This document shows, in pieces, positions 9,240 to 22,605 of a stretch of 64,000 nt of DNA (positions are counted from its first letter, which is position 1; each line of letters starts with the position of its first letter). The DNA is taken from NCBI GenBank assembly GCA_964036275.1, contig OZ038434.1:19891879-19955878 (forward strand). The letters are read 5' to 3'. The position numbers and the translations under genes were made by a program. This DNA comes from Litoditis marina. Lineage: Eukaryota > Nematoda > Chromadorea > Rhabditida > Rhabditidae. The notes below the pieces were generated by a model that was given only the letters and a program-made list of their open reading frames with translations, ran no database searches and was not told where the DNA came from.

Positions 9240-11769
9240 GTGAATGGAGTTGCGATTTTCGCCCTACGTGAGATTTAGTGTTCAAACTTGGTATTTTTGA
9301 ACTCCTCTCATGTGTAGAAACTTAAAAATGTTTATCTCATTAGCATAAGTTGAAACAGTCCCGAAATAATTGAGTGGCGGTGCTAACCAAAAACACCCCC
9401 AAGTTGACGTGAATGGAGTTGCGATTTTCGCCCTACGTGGGATTTAGTGTTCAAACTTGTTATTTTTGAACTCCTCTCATGTGTAGAAACGTGAATGGAG
9501 TTGCGATTTTCGCCCTACGTGGGATTTAGTATTCAAACTTGGTATTTTTGAACTCCTCTCATGTGTAGAAACTTAAAAATGTTCATCTTATTAGCATAAG
9601 TTGAAACAGTCCCGAAATAATTGAGTGGCCGTGCTAACCAAAAACACCCCCAAGTTGACGTGAATGGAGTTGCGATTTTCGCCCTACGTGGGATTTAGTG
9701 TTCAAACTTGGTATTTTTGAACTTCTCTCATGTGTAGAAACTTAAAAATGTTCATCTTATTTGCATAAGTTGAAACAGTCCCGAAATAATTGAGTGGCGG
9801 TGCTAACCAAAAACACCCCCAAGTTGACGTGAATGGAGTTGCGATTTTCGCCCTACGTGGGATTTAGTATTCAAACTTGGTATTTTTGAACTCCTCTCAT
9901 GTGTAGAAACTTGAAAATGTTCATCTTATTTGCATAAGTTGAAACAGTCCCGAAATAATTGAGTGGCGGTGCTAACCAAAAACACCCCCAAGTTGACGTG
10001 AATGGAGTTGCGATTTTCGCCCTACGTGAGATTTAGTATTCAAACTTGGTATTTTTGAACTTCTCTCATGTGTAGAAACTTAAAAATGTTCATCTTATTT
10101 GTATAAGTTGAAACAGTCCCGAAATAATTGAGTGGCCGTGCTAACCAAAAACACCCCCAAGTTGACGTGAATGGAGTTGCGATTTTCGCCCTACGTGGGA
10201 TTTAGTGTTCAAACTTGGTATTTTTGAACTCCTCTCATGTGTATAAACTTAAAAATGTTCATCTTATTAGCATAAGTTGAAACAGTCCCGAAATAATTGA
10301 GTGGCGGTGCTAACCAAAAACACCCCCAAATTGACGTGAATGGAGTTGCGATTTTCGCCCTACGTGAGATTTAGTATTCAAACTTGGTATTTTTGAACTC
10401 CTCTCATGTGTAGAAACTTAAAAATGTTCATCTTATTTGTATAAGTTGAAACAGTCCCGAAATAATTGAGTGGCCGTGCTAACCAAAAACACCCCCAAGT
10501 TGACGTGAATGGAGTTGCGATTTTCGCCCTACGTGAGATTTAGTATTCAAACTTGGTATTTTTGAACTCCTCTCATGTGTAGAAACTCAAAAATGTTCAT
10601 CTTATTTGTATAAGTTGAAACAGTCCCGAAATAATTGAGTGGCCGTGCTAACCAAAAACACCCCCAAGTTGACGTGAATGGAGTTGCGATTTTCGCCCTA
10701 CGTGGGATTTAGTGTTCAAACTTGGTATTTTTGAACTTCTCTCATGTGTAGAAACTCAAAAATGTTCATCTTATTAGCATAAGTTAAAACAGTCCCGAAA
10801 TAATTGAGTGGCGGTGCTAACCAAAAACACCCCCAAGTTGACGTGAATGGAGTTGCGATTTTCGCCCTACGTGGGATTTAGTGTTCAAACTTGGTATTTT
10901 TGAACTTCTCTCATGTGTAGAAACTCAAAAATGTTCATCTTATTAGCATAAGTTGAAACAGTCCCGAAATAATTGAGTGGCGGTGCTAACCAAAAACACC
11001 CCCAAATTGACGTGAATGGAGTTGCGATTTTCGCCCTACGTGAGATTTAGTGTTCAAACTTGGTATTTTTGAACTCCTCTCATGTGTAGAAACTCAAAAA
11101 TGTTCATCTTATTAGCATAAGTTGAAACAGTCCTGAAATAATTGAGTGGCGGTGCTAACCAAAAACACCCCCAAATTGACGTGAATGGAGTTGCGATTTT
11201 CGCCCTACGTGAGATTTAGTATTCAAACTTGGTATTTTTGAACTCCTCTCATGTGTAGAAACTTAAAAATGTGCATCTTATTAGCATAAGTTGAAACAGT
11301 CCCGAAATAATTGAGTGGCGGTGCTAACCAAAAACACCCCCAAGTTGACGTGAATGGAGTTGCGATTTTCGCCCTACGTGAGATTTAGTGTTCAAACTTG
11401 GTATTTTTGAACTCCTCTCATGTGTAGAAACTCGTAAATGTTCATCTTATTAGCATAAGTTGAAACAGTCCCGAAATAATTGAGTGGCGGTGCTAACCAA
11501 AAACACCCCCAAGTTGACGTGAATGGAGTTGCGATTTTCGCCCTACGTGAGATTTAGTGTTCAAACTTGGTATTTTTGAACTCCTCTCATGTGTAGAAAC
11601 TCGTAAATGTTCATCTTATTAGCATAAGTTGAAACAGTCCCGAAATAATTGAGTGGCGGTGCTAACCAAAAACACCCCCAAGTTGACGTGAATGGAGTTG
11701 CGATTTTCGCCCTACGTGGGATTTAGTGTTCAAACTTGGTATTTTTGAACTCCTCTCATGTGTAGAAAC
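9240..11769 (+). repeat. 2530-bp higher-order repeat unit of SatA
   Basis: The truncated-monomer pair defines a period of 2530 bp (14 x 169 + 2 x 82) between 9240 and 11770. Other variants, such as CTCGTAAATG and TTTATCTCATTAG, also recur close to this spacing. Confidence 0.75.
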
Positions 11770-14700
11770 GTGAATGGAGTTGCGATTTTCGCCCTACGTG
11801 AGATTTAGTGTTCAAACTTGGTATTTTTGAACTCCTCTCATGTGTAGAAACTTAAAAATGTTTATCTCATTAGCATAAGTTGAAACAGTCCCGAAATAAT
11901 TGAGTGGCGGTGCTAACCAAAAACACCCCCAAGTTGACGTGAATGGAGTTGCGATTTTCGCCCTACGTGGGATTTAGTGTTCAAACTTGTTATTTTTGAA
12001 CTCCTCTCATGTGTAGAAACGTGAATGGAGTTGCGATTTTCGCCCTACGTGAGATTTAGTGTTCAAACTTGGTATTTTTGAACTCCTCTCATGTGTAGAA
12101 ACTTAAAAATGTTCATCTTATTAGCATAAGTTGAAACAGTCCCGAAATAATTGAGTGGCCGTGCTAACCAAAAACACCCCCAAGTTGACGTGAATGGAGT
12201 TGCGATTTTCGCCCTACGTGGGATTTAGTGTTCAAACTTGGTATTTTTGAACTTCTCTCATGTGTAGAAACTTAAAAATGTTCATCTTATTTGCATAAGT
12301 TGAAACAGTCCCGAAATAATTGAGTGGCCGTGCTAACCAAAAACACCCCCAAGTTGACGTGAATGGAGTTGCGATTTTCGCCCTACGTGGGATTTAGTAT
12401 TCAAACTTGGTATTTTTGAACTCCTCTCATGTGTAGAAACTTGAAAATGTTCATCTTATTTGCATAAGTTGAAACAGTCCCGAAATAATTGAGTGGCGGT
12501 GCTAACCAAAAACACCCCCAAGTTGACGTGAATGGAGTTGCGATTTTCGCCCTACGTGAGATTTAGTATTCAAACTTGGTATTTTTGAACTCCTCTCATG
12601 TGTAGAAACTTAAAAATGTTCATCTTATTTGTATAAGTTGAAACAGTCCCGAAATAATTGAGTGGCCGTGCTAACCAAAAACACCCCCAAGTTGACGTGA
12701 ATGGAGTTGCGATTTTCGCCCTACGTGGGATTTAGTGTTCAAACTTGGTATTTTTGAACTTCTCTCATGTGTAGAAACTCAAAAATGTTCATCTTATTAG
12801 CATAAGTTGAAACAGTCCCGAAATAATTGAGTGGCGGTGCTAACCAAAAACACCCCCAAATTGACGTGAATGGAGTTGCGATTTTTGCCCTACGTGAGAT
12901 TTAGTGTTCAAACTTGGTATTTTTGAACTCCTCTCATGTGTATAAACTTAAAAATGTTCATCTTATTTGCATAAGTTAAAACAGTCCCGAAATAATTGAG
13001 TGGCCGTGCTAACCAAAAACACCCCCAAGTTGACGTGAATGGAGTTGCGATTTTCGCCCTACGTGAGATTTAGTATTCAAACTTGGTATTTTTGAACTCC
13101 TCTCATGTGTAGAAACTTAAAAATGTTCATCTTATTTGTATAAGTTGAAACAGTCCCGAAATAATTGAGTGGCCGTGCTAACCAAAAACACCCCCAAGTT
13201 GACGTGAATGGAGTTGCGATTTTCGCCCTACGTGAGATTTAGTATTCAAACTTGGTATTTTTGAACTCCTCTCATGTGTAGAAACTCAAAAATGTTCATC
13301 TTATTTGTATAAGTTGAAACAGTCCCGAAATAATTAAGTGGCCGTGCTAACCAAAAACACCCCCAAGTTGACGTGAATGGAGTTGCGATTTTCGCCCTAC
13401 GTGGGATTTAGTGTTCAAACTTGGTATTTTTGAACTTCTCTCATGTGTAGAAACTCAAAAATGTTCATCTTATTAGCATAAGTTGAAACAGTCCCGAAAT
13501 AATTGAGTGGCGGTGCTAACCAAAAACACCCCCAAATTGACGTGAATGGAGTTGTGATTTTTGCCCTACGTGAGATTTAGTGTTCAAACTTGGTATTTTT
13601 GAACTCCTCTCATGTGTAGAAACTTAAAAATGTTCATCTTATTTGCATAAGTTGAAACAGTCCCGAAATAATTGAGTGGCGGTGCTAACCAAAAACACCC
13701 CCAAGTTGACGTGAATGGAGTTGCGATTTTCGCCCTACGTGAGATTTAGTGTTCAAACTTGGTATTTTTGAACTCCTCTCATGTGTAGAAACTTAAAAAT
13801 GTTCATCTTATTTGCATAAGTTGAAACAGTCCCGAAATAATTGAGTGGCGGTGCTAACCAAAAACACCCCCAAGTTGACGTGAATGGAGTTGCGATTTTC
13901 CCCCTACGTGGGATTTAGTGTTCAAACTTGGTATTTTTGAACTCCTCTCATGCGTAGAAACTTAAAAATGTTCATCTTATTAGCATAAGTTGAAACAGTC
14001 CCGAAATAATTGAGTGGCGGTGCTAACCAAAAACACCCCCAAATTGACGTCAATGGAGTTGCGATTTTCGCCCTACGTGAGATTTAGTATTCAAACTTGG
14101 TATTTTTGAACTCCTCTCATGTGTAGAAACTTGAAAATGTTCATCTTATTTGCATAAGTTGAAACAGTCCCGAAATAATTGAGTGGCGGTGCTAACCAAA
14201 AACACCCCCAAGTTGACGTGAATGGAGTTGCGATTTTCGCCCTACGTGAGATTTAGTGTTCAAACTTGGTATTTTTGAACTCCTCTCATGTGTAGAAACT
14301 TAAAAATGTTCATCTTATTTGCATAAGTTGAAACAGTCCCGAAATAATTGAGTGGCGGTGCTAACCAAAAACACCCCCAAGTTGACGTGAATGGAGTTGC
14401 GATTTTTGCCCTACGTGAGATTTAGTGTTCAAACTTGGTATTTTTGAACTCCCTCATGTGTAGAAACTCAAAAATGTTCGTCTTATTAGCATAAGTTGAA
14501 ACAGTCCCGAAATAATTGAGTGGCGGTGCTAACCAAAAACACCCCCAAGTTGACGTGAATGGAGTTGCGATTTTCGCCCTACGTGGGATTTAGTATTCAA
14601 ACCTGGTATTTTTGAACTCCTCTCATGTGTAGAAACTTAAAAATGTTCATCTTATTTGCATAAGTTGAAACAGTCCCGAAATAATTGAGTGGCGGTGCTA

Positions 14701-16421
14701 ACCAAAAACACCCCCAAGTTGACGTGAATGGAGTTGCGATTTTCGCCCTACGTGAGATTTAGTGTTCAAACTTGGTATTTTTGAACTCCTCTCATGTGTA
14801 GAAACTTAAAAATGTTCATCTTATTAGCATAAGTTGAAACAGTCCCGAAATAATTGAGTGGCGGTGCTAACCAAAAACACCCCCAAATTGACGTGAATGG
14901 AGTTGCGATTTTTGCCCTACGTGAGATTTAGTGTTCAAACTTGGTATTTTTGAACTCCCCTCATGTGTAGAAACTCAAAAATGTTCATCTTATTAGCATA
15001 AGTTGAAACAGTCCCGAAATAATTGAGTGGCGGTGCTAACCAAAAACACCCCCAAATTGACGTGAATGGAGTTGCGATTTTTGCCCTACGTGAGATTTAG
15101 TGTTCAAACTTGGTATTTTTGAACTCCTCTCATGTGTAGAAACTCAAAAATGTTCATCTTATTAGCATAAGTTAAAACAGTCCTGAAATAATTGAGTGGC
15201 GGTGCTAACCAAAAACACCCCCAAATTGACGTGAATGGAGTTGCGATTTTCGCCCAACGTGAGATTTAGTATTCAAACTTGGTATTTTTGAACTCCTCTC
15301 ATGTGTATAAACTTAAAAATGTTCATCTTATTTGCATAAGTTGAAACAGTCCCGAAATAATTGAGTGGCCGTGCTAACCAAAAACACCCCCAAGTTGACG
15401 TGAATGGAGTTGCGATTTTCGCCCTACGTGAGATTTAGTATTCAAACTTGGTATTTTTGAACTCCTCTCATGTGTAGAAACTTAAAAATGTTCATCTTAT
15501 TTGTATAAGTTGAAACAGTCCCGAAATAATTGAGTGGCCGTGCTAACCAAAAACACCCCCAAGTTGACGTGAATTGAGTTGCGATTTTCGCCCTACGTGG
15601 GATTTAGTATTCAAACTTGGTATTTTTGAACTCCTCTCATGTGTAGAAACTTGAAAATGTTCATCTTATTTGCATAAGTTGAAACAGTCCCGAAATAATT
15701 GAGTGGCCGTGCTAACCAAAAACACCCCCAAGTTGACGTGAATGGAGTTGCGATTTTCGCCCTACGTGGGATTTAGTGTTCAAACTTGGTATTTTTGAAC
15801 TTCTCTCATGTGTAGAAACTCAAAAATGTTCATCTTATTAGCATAAGTTGAAACAGTCCCGAAATAATTGAGTGGCGGTGCTAACCAAAAACACCCCCAA
15901 ATTGACGTGAATGGAGTTGCGATTTTTGCCCTACGTGAGATTTAGTGTTCAAACTTGGTATTTTTGAACTCCTCTCATGTGTATAAACTTAAAAATGTTC
16001 ATCTTATTTGCATAAGTTAAAACAGTCCCGAAATAATTGAGTGGCCGTGCTAACCAAAAACACCCCCAAGTTGACGTGAATGGAGTTGCGATTTTCGCCC
16101 TACGTGAGATTTAGTATTCAAACTTGGTATTTTTGAACTCCTCTCATGTGTAGAAACTTAAAAATGTTCATCTTATTTGTATAAGTTGAAACAGTCCCGA
16201 AATAATTGAGTGGCCGTGCTAACCAAAAACACCCCCAAGTTGACGTGAATGGAGTTGCGATTTTCGCCCTACGTGGGATTTAGTATTCAAACTTGGTATT
16301 TTTGAACTCCTCTCATGTGTAGAAACTTAAAAATGTTCATCTTATTTGCATAAGTTGAAACAGTCCCGAAATAATTGAGTGGCGGTGCTAACCAAAAACA
16401 CCCCCAAGTTGACGTGAATGG

Positions 16422-18856
16422 ACATGAGAGGAGTTCAAAAATACCAAGTTTGAACACTAAATCTCACGTAGGGCAAAAATCGCAACTCCATTCACGTCAA
16501 TTTGGGGGTGTTTTTGGTTAGCACCGCCACTCAATTATTTCGGGACTGTTTCAACTTATACAAATAAGATGAACATTTTTAAGTTTCTACACATGAGAGG
16601 AGTTCAAAAATACCAAGTTTGAATACTAAATCCCACGTAGGGCGAAAATCGCAACTCCATTCACGTCAACTTGGGGGTGTTTTTGGTTAGCACGGCCACT
16701 CAATTATTTCGGGACTGTTTCAACTTATACAAATAAGATGAACGTTTTCAAGTTTCTACACGTGAGAGGAGTTCAAAAATACCAAGTTTGAATACTAAAT
16801 CTCACGTAGGGCGAAAATCGCAACTCCATTCACGTCAACTTGGGGGTGTTTTTGGTTAGCACGGCCACTCAATTATTTCGGGACTGTTTCAACTTATACA
16901 AATAAGATGAACATTTTTAAGTTTCTACGCATGAGAGGAGTTCAAAAATACCAAGTTTGAACACTAAATCCCACGTAGGGCGAAAATCGCAACTCCATTC
17001 ACGTCAACTTGGGGGTGTTTTTGGTTAGCACGGCCACTCAATTATTTCGGGACTGTTTCAACTTATACAAATAAGATGAACATTTTTAAGTTTCTACACA
17101 TGAGAGGAGTTCAAAAATACCAAGTTTGAATACTAAATCTCACGTAGGGCGAAAATCGCAACTCCATTCACGTCAACTTGGGGGTGTTTTTGGTTAGCAC
17201 CGCCACTCAATTATTTCGGGACTGTTTCAACTTATGCAAATAAGATGAACATTTTCAAGTTTCTACACGTGAGAGGAGTTCAAAAATACCAAGTTTGAAT
17301 ACTAAATCCCACGTAGGGCGAAAATCGCAACTCCATTCACGTCAACTTGGGGGTGTTTTTGGTTAGCACGGCCACTCAATTATTTCGGGACTGTTTCAAC
17401 TTATACAAATAAGATGAACATTTTTAAGTTTCTACGCATGAGAGGAGTTCAAAAATACCAAGTTTGAATACTAAATCTCACGTAGGGCGAAAATCGCAAC
17501 TCCATTCACGTCAACTTGGGGGTGTTTTTGGTTAGCACGGCCACTCAATTATTACGGGACTGTTTCAACTTATGCAAATAAGATGAACATTTTTAAGTTT
17601 ATACACATGAGAGGAGTTCAAAAATACCAAGTTTGAATACTAAATCTCACGTTGGGCGAAAATCGCAACTCCATTCACGTCAATTTGGGGGTGTTTTTGG
17701 TTAGCACCGCCACTCAATTATTTCAGGACTGTTTTAACTTATGCTAATAAGATGAACATTTTTGAGTTTCTACACATGAGAGGAGTTCAAAAATACCAAG
17801 TTTGAACACTAAATCTCACGTAGGGCAAAAATCGCAACTCCATTCACGTCAATTTGGGGGTGTTTTTGGTTAGCACCGCCACTCAATTATTTCGGGACTG
17901 TTTCAACTTATGCTAATAAGATGAACGTTTTTGAGTTTCTACACATGAGGGGAGTTCAAAAATACCAAGTTTGAACACTAAATCTCACGTAGGGCAAAAA
18001 TCGCAACTCCATTCACGTCAATTTGGGGGTGTTTTTGGTTAGCACCGCCACTCAATTATTTCGGGACTGTTTCAACTTATGCTAATAAGATGAACATTTT
18101 TAAGTTTCTACACATGAGAGGAGTTCAAAAATACCAAGTTTGAACACTAAATCTCACGTAGGGCGAAAATCGCAACTCCATTCACGTCAACTTGGGGGTG
18201 TTTTTGGTTAGCACCGCCACTCAATTATTTCGGGACTGTTTCAACTTATGCAAATAAGATGAACATTTTTAAGTTTCTACACATGAGAGGAGTTCAAAAA
18301 TACCAGGTTTGAATACTAAATCCCACGTAGGGCGAAAATCGCAACTCCATTCACGTCAACTTGGGGGTGTTTTTGGTTAGCACCGCCACTCAATTATTTC
18401 GGGACTGTTTCAACTTATGCTAATAAGACGAACATTTTTGAGTTTCTACACATGAGGGGAGTTCAAAAATACCAAGTTTGAACACTAAATCTCACGTAGG
18501 GCAAAAATCGCAACTCCATTCACGTCAACTTGGGGGTGTTTTTGGTTAGCACCGCCACTCAATTATTTCGGGACTGTTTCAACTTATGCAAATAAGATGA
18601 ACATTTTGAGTTTCTACACATGAGAGAAGTTCAAAAATACCAAGTTTGAACACTAAACCCCACGTAGGGCGAAAATCGCAACTCCATTCACGTCAACTTG
18701 GGGGTGTTTTTGGTTAGCACCGCCACTCAATTTATTTCAAATTATTTCGGGACTGTTTCAACTTATACAAATAAGATGAACATTTTTAAGTTTCTACACA
18801 TGAGAGGAGTTCAAAAATACCAAGTTTGAATACTAAATCTCACGTAGGGCGAAAAT
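16422..18856 (-). repeat. Satellite A array, block 3, inverted
   Basis: About 14.5 monomers in minus orientation. The strand switch is at GTGAATGGA|CATGAGAGG, with at most 1 bp of overlap. Read outwards from 18856, the order of monomer variants (TTCTCTC, then TCGTCTTATT, AAACCTGG, CGCCCAACGTG) matches the plus-strand order after 35645. It also matches the order in 14.4-15.3 kb on the other side of the switch. Confidence 0.96.
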
Positions 18857-19031
18857 TGTCCAATTTTTGTCCCGAGGTAATGTTTTCAACATCCTTGAGG
18901 ACAAAAGGTTGACAGATTGTCCAGTCCAGTTGGTTTCCTGAAGACAAAAAGTAAACAGGTTGTCCAATTTTTGTCCCGAGGAAAGTTTTTCAATATCCTT
19001 GAGGGACAAAAAGTGGACAGATTGTCCAGTT

Positions 19032-19091
19032 TGGCCGAGTGGTCAAGTGGTTAGCGTTCGGCTGTCGCTCCACAGACCTGGGTTCGATCCC
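19032..19091 (+). promoter_or_regulatory. Pol III internal promoter (A and B boxes) of SINE copy 1
   Basis: Both boxes match the tRNA-gene consensus (TGGCNNAGTGG and GGTTCGANNCC). All eight SINE copies, including the truncated one, keep them, so each could in principle start transcription within the satellite. Activity is not shown by the sequence. Confidence 0.75.
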
Positions 19092-19271
19092 CGCTCGCCG
19101 CGGTATCTGTCTGGCGGACCGCATGAGCTGGTTACAAAGCTCACCCATGCCTATCTCCACCCCTCTACGGACAGTCCTTCTACGGTTGATATATGATTTG
19201 TGTGTGATTATGTAATTTTCTCAATAAAGCACACGGCTGAAATAGTTGCCGTAAAAGATTATTATTATATT
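19032..19271 (+). mobile_element. tRNA-derived SINE, copy 1 (240 bp)
   Basis: The head is tRNA-like with an exact A box (TGGCCGAGTGG, 19032-19042) and B box (GGTTCGATCCC, 19081-19091), the RNA polymerase III internal promoter. A unique body follows, containing TTTT at 19216-19219 (a possible Pol III stop) and AATAAA. The tail is ATTATTATTATATT. It sits between CCAGTT and GTTTCCTGAAG of the SatB unit, as every other copy does. Confidence 0.93.
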
Positions 19272-19531
19272 GTTTCCTGAAGACAAAAAGTGAACAGGTC
19301 GTCCAATTTTTGTCCCGAGGAAATGTTTTCAACATCCTTGAGGACAAAAAGTGAACAGATTGTCCAATTTTTGTCCGAGGTAATGTTTTCAACATCCTTG
19401 AGGACAAAAGGTGGGCAGATTGTCCAGTCCAGTTGGTTTCCTGGAGACAAAAAGTAAACAGGTTGTCCAATTTTTGTCCGAGGAAAGTTTTCAATGTCCT
19501 TGGGGACAAAAAGTGGACAGATTGTCCAGTT

Positions 19532-19771
19532 TGGCCGAGTGGTCAAGTGGTTAGCGTTCGGCTGTCGCTCCACAGACCTGGGTTCGATCCCCGCTCGCCG
19601 CGGTATCTGTCTGGCGGACCGCATGAGCTGGTTACAAAGCTCACCCATGCCTATCTCCACCCCTCTACGGACAGTCCTTCTACGGTTGATATATGATTTG
19701 TGTGTGATTATGTAATTTTCTCAATAAAGCACACGGCTGAAATAGTTGCCGTAAAAGATTATTATTATATT
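19532..19771 (+). mobile_element. tRNA-derived SINE, copy 2 (240 bp)
   Basis: By eye identical to copy 1 over its 240 bp, in the same SatB context. The start of copy 3 lies 2834 bp downstream, which defines a segmental tandem duplication. Confidence 0.93.
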
Positions 19772-22365
19772 GTTTCCTGAAGACAAAAAGTAAATAGGTT
19801 GTCCAATTTTTGTCCCGAGGAAATGTTTTCAACATCCTTGAGGACAAAAGGTGGACAGATTGTCCAGTTGGTTTCCTGAAGACAAAAATTAAACAAGTTG
19901 TCCAATTTTTGTCCCGAGGAAATGTTTTCAACATCCTTGAGGACAAAAAGTGGACAGATTGTCCAGTTTGTTTCTTGAAGACAAAAAGCAAACAGGTTGT
20001 CCACTTTTTGTCCCGAGGTAATGTTTTCAACATCCTTGAGGACAAAAGGTGGACAGATTGTCCAGTTGGTTTCCTGAAGACAAAAAGTAAACAGGTTGTC
20101 CAATTTTTGTCCCGAGGAAATGTTTTCAACATCCTTGAGGACAAAAAGTGGACAGATTGTCCAATTTTTGTCCCGAGGTAATGTTTTCAACATCCTTGAG
20201 GACAAAAGATGGACAGATTGTCCAGTTGGTTTCCTTTAGACAAAAAGTAAACAGGTTGTCCAATTTTTGTCCCGAAGAAATGTTTTCAACATCCTTGGGG
20301 ACAGAAAGTGGACAGATTGTCCAATTTTTGTCCCAAGGTAATGTTTTCAACATCCTTGAGGACAAAAGGTGAACAGATTGTCCAGTTGGTTTCCTGAAGA
20401 CAAAAAGTAAACACGTTGTCCAATTTTTGTCCCGAAGAAATGTTTTCAACATCCTTGGGGACAGAAAGTGGACAGATTGTCCAATTTTTGTACCAAGGTA
20501 ATGTTTTCAACATCCTTGAGGACAAAAGGTGGACAGATTGTCCAGTTGGTTTCCTGAAGACAAAAAGTGAACAGGTCGTCCAATTTTTGTCCCGAGGAAA
20601 TGTTTTCAACATCCTTGAGGACAAAAAGTGAACAGATTGTCCAATTTTTGTCCCGAGGTAATGTTTTCAACATCCTTGAGGACAAAAGGTGGGCAGATTG
20701 TCCAGTCCAGTTGGTTTCCTGGAGACAAAAAGTAAACAGGTTGTCCAATTTTTGTCCCGAGGAAATGTTTTCAACATCCTTGAGGACAAAAAGTGGACAG
20801 ATTGTCCCAATTTTTGTCCGAGGTAATGTTTTCAACATCCTTGAGGACAAAAGGTGGGCAGATTGTCCAGTTTGTTTCCTGAAGACAAAAAGTAAACAGG
20901 TTGTCCAGTTTTTCCGAGGTAATGTTTTCAACATCCTTGAGGACAAAAAGTGGACAGATTGTCCAGTTTGTTTCCTGAAGACAAAAAGTAAACAGGTTGT
21001 CCAATTTTTGTCCCGAGGAAATGTTTTCAACATCCTTGGGGACAGAAAGTGGACAGATTGTCCAATTTTTTGTCCCCAAGGTAATGTTTTCAACATCCTG
21101 AGAACAAAAGGTGGACAGATTGTCCAGTTGGTTTCCTGAAGACAAAAAGGAAACAGGTCGTCCAATTTTTGTATCGAGGAAATGTTTTCAACATCCTTGA
21201 GGACAAAAAGTTGACAGATTGTCCAATTTTTGTCCCGAGGTAATGTTTTCAACGTCCTTGAGGACAAAAGGTGGACAGATTGTCCAGTTGGTTTCCTGAA
21301 GACAAAAAGTGAACAGGTCGTCCAATTTTTGTCCCGAGGAAATGTTTTCAACATCCTTGAGGACAAAAAGTGGACAGATTGTCCAGTTTGTTTCCTGAAG
21401 ACAAAAAGTAAACAGGTTGTCCACTTTTTCCGAGGTAATGTTTTCAACATCCTTGAGGACAAAAAGTGGACAGATTGTCCAGTTTGTTTCCTGAAGACAA
21501 AAAGTGAACAGGTTGTCCACTTTTTCCGAGGTAATGTTTTCAACTATCCTTGAGGACAAAAAGTGGACAGATTGTCCAGTTGGTTTCCTGAAGACAAAAA
21601 GGAAACAGGTCGTCCAATTTTTGTATCGAGGAAATGTTTTCAACATCCTTGAGGACAAAAAGTTGACAGATTGTCCCAATTTTTGTCCCGAGGTAATGTT
21701 TTCAACGTCCTTGAGGACAAAAGGTGGACAGATTGTCCAGTTGGTTTCCTGAAGACAAAAAGTGAACAGGTCGTCCAATTTTTGTCCCGAGGAAATGTTT
21801 TCAACATCCTTGAGGACAAAAAGTGGACAGATTGTCCAATTTTTGTCCCGAGGTAATGTTTTCAACATCCTTGAGGACAAAAGGTGGGCAGATTGTCCAG
21901 TCCAGTTGGTTTCCTGAAGACAAAAAGTAAACAGGTTGTCCAATTTTTGTCCCGAGGAACTGTTTTCAACATCCTTGAGGACAAAAAGTGGACAGATTGT
22001 CCAGTTTGTTTCCTGAAGACAAAAAGTAAACAGGTTGTCCACTTTTTCCAAGGTAATGTTTTCAACATCCTTGAGGACAAAAAGTGGACAGATTGTCCAG
22101 TTTGTTTCCTGAAGACAAAAAGTGAACAGGTCGTCCAATTTTTGGTCCCGAGAAATGTTTCCAACATCCTTGAGGACAAAAAGTGAACAGATTGTCCAAT
22201 TTTTGTCCCGAGGTAATGTTTTCAACGTCCTTGAGGACAAAAGGTGGGCAGATTGTCCAGTCCAGTTGGTTTCCTGAAGACAAAAAGTAAACAGGTTGTC
22301 CAATTTTTGTCCCGAGGAAAGTTTTCAATGTCCTTGGGGACAAAAAGTGGACAGATTGTCCAGTT

Positions 22366-22605
22366 TGGCCGAGTGGTCAAGTGGTTAGCGTTCGGCTGTC
22401 GCTCCACAGACCTGGGTTCGATCCCCGCTCGCCGCGGTATCTGTCTGGCGGACCGCATGAGCTGGTTACAAAGCTCACCCATGCCTATCTCCACCCCTCT
22501 ACGGACAGTCCTTCTACGGTTGATATATGATTTGTGTGTGATTATGTAATTTTCTCAATAAAGCACACGGCTGAAATAGTTGCCGTAAAAGATTATTATT
22601 ATATT
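22366..22605 (+). mobile_element. tRNA-derived SINE, copy 3 (240 bp)
   Basis: Full-length and nearly identical to the other copies, at the same SatB insertion point. It has A and B boxes, AATAAA and the ATT-rich tail. Confidence 0.93.

Larger units (their letters stand above)
6946..16421 (+). repeat. Satellite A array, block 2, plus orientation
   Basis: About 56 monomers of 169 bp in plus orientation. Pairs of 82-bp truncated monomers at 9158-9239 and 9409-9490 recur at 11688-11769 and 11939-12020. The offset of 2530 bp equals 14 full plus 2 truncated monomers, a higher-order repeat. The block ends in mid-monomer at GTGAATGGA, where the array flips strand. Confidence 0.97.

Noticed and set aside
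3046..18856. CENP-B box in SatA
   Set aside because: SatA has TTTCGGGACTGTTTC on the minus strand, but the spacing of the TTCG and CGGG parts does not fit the NTTCGNNNNANNCGGGN consensus.
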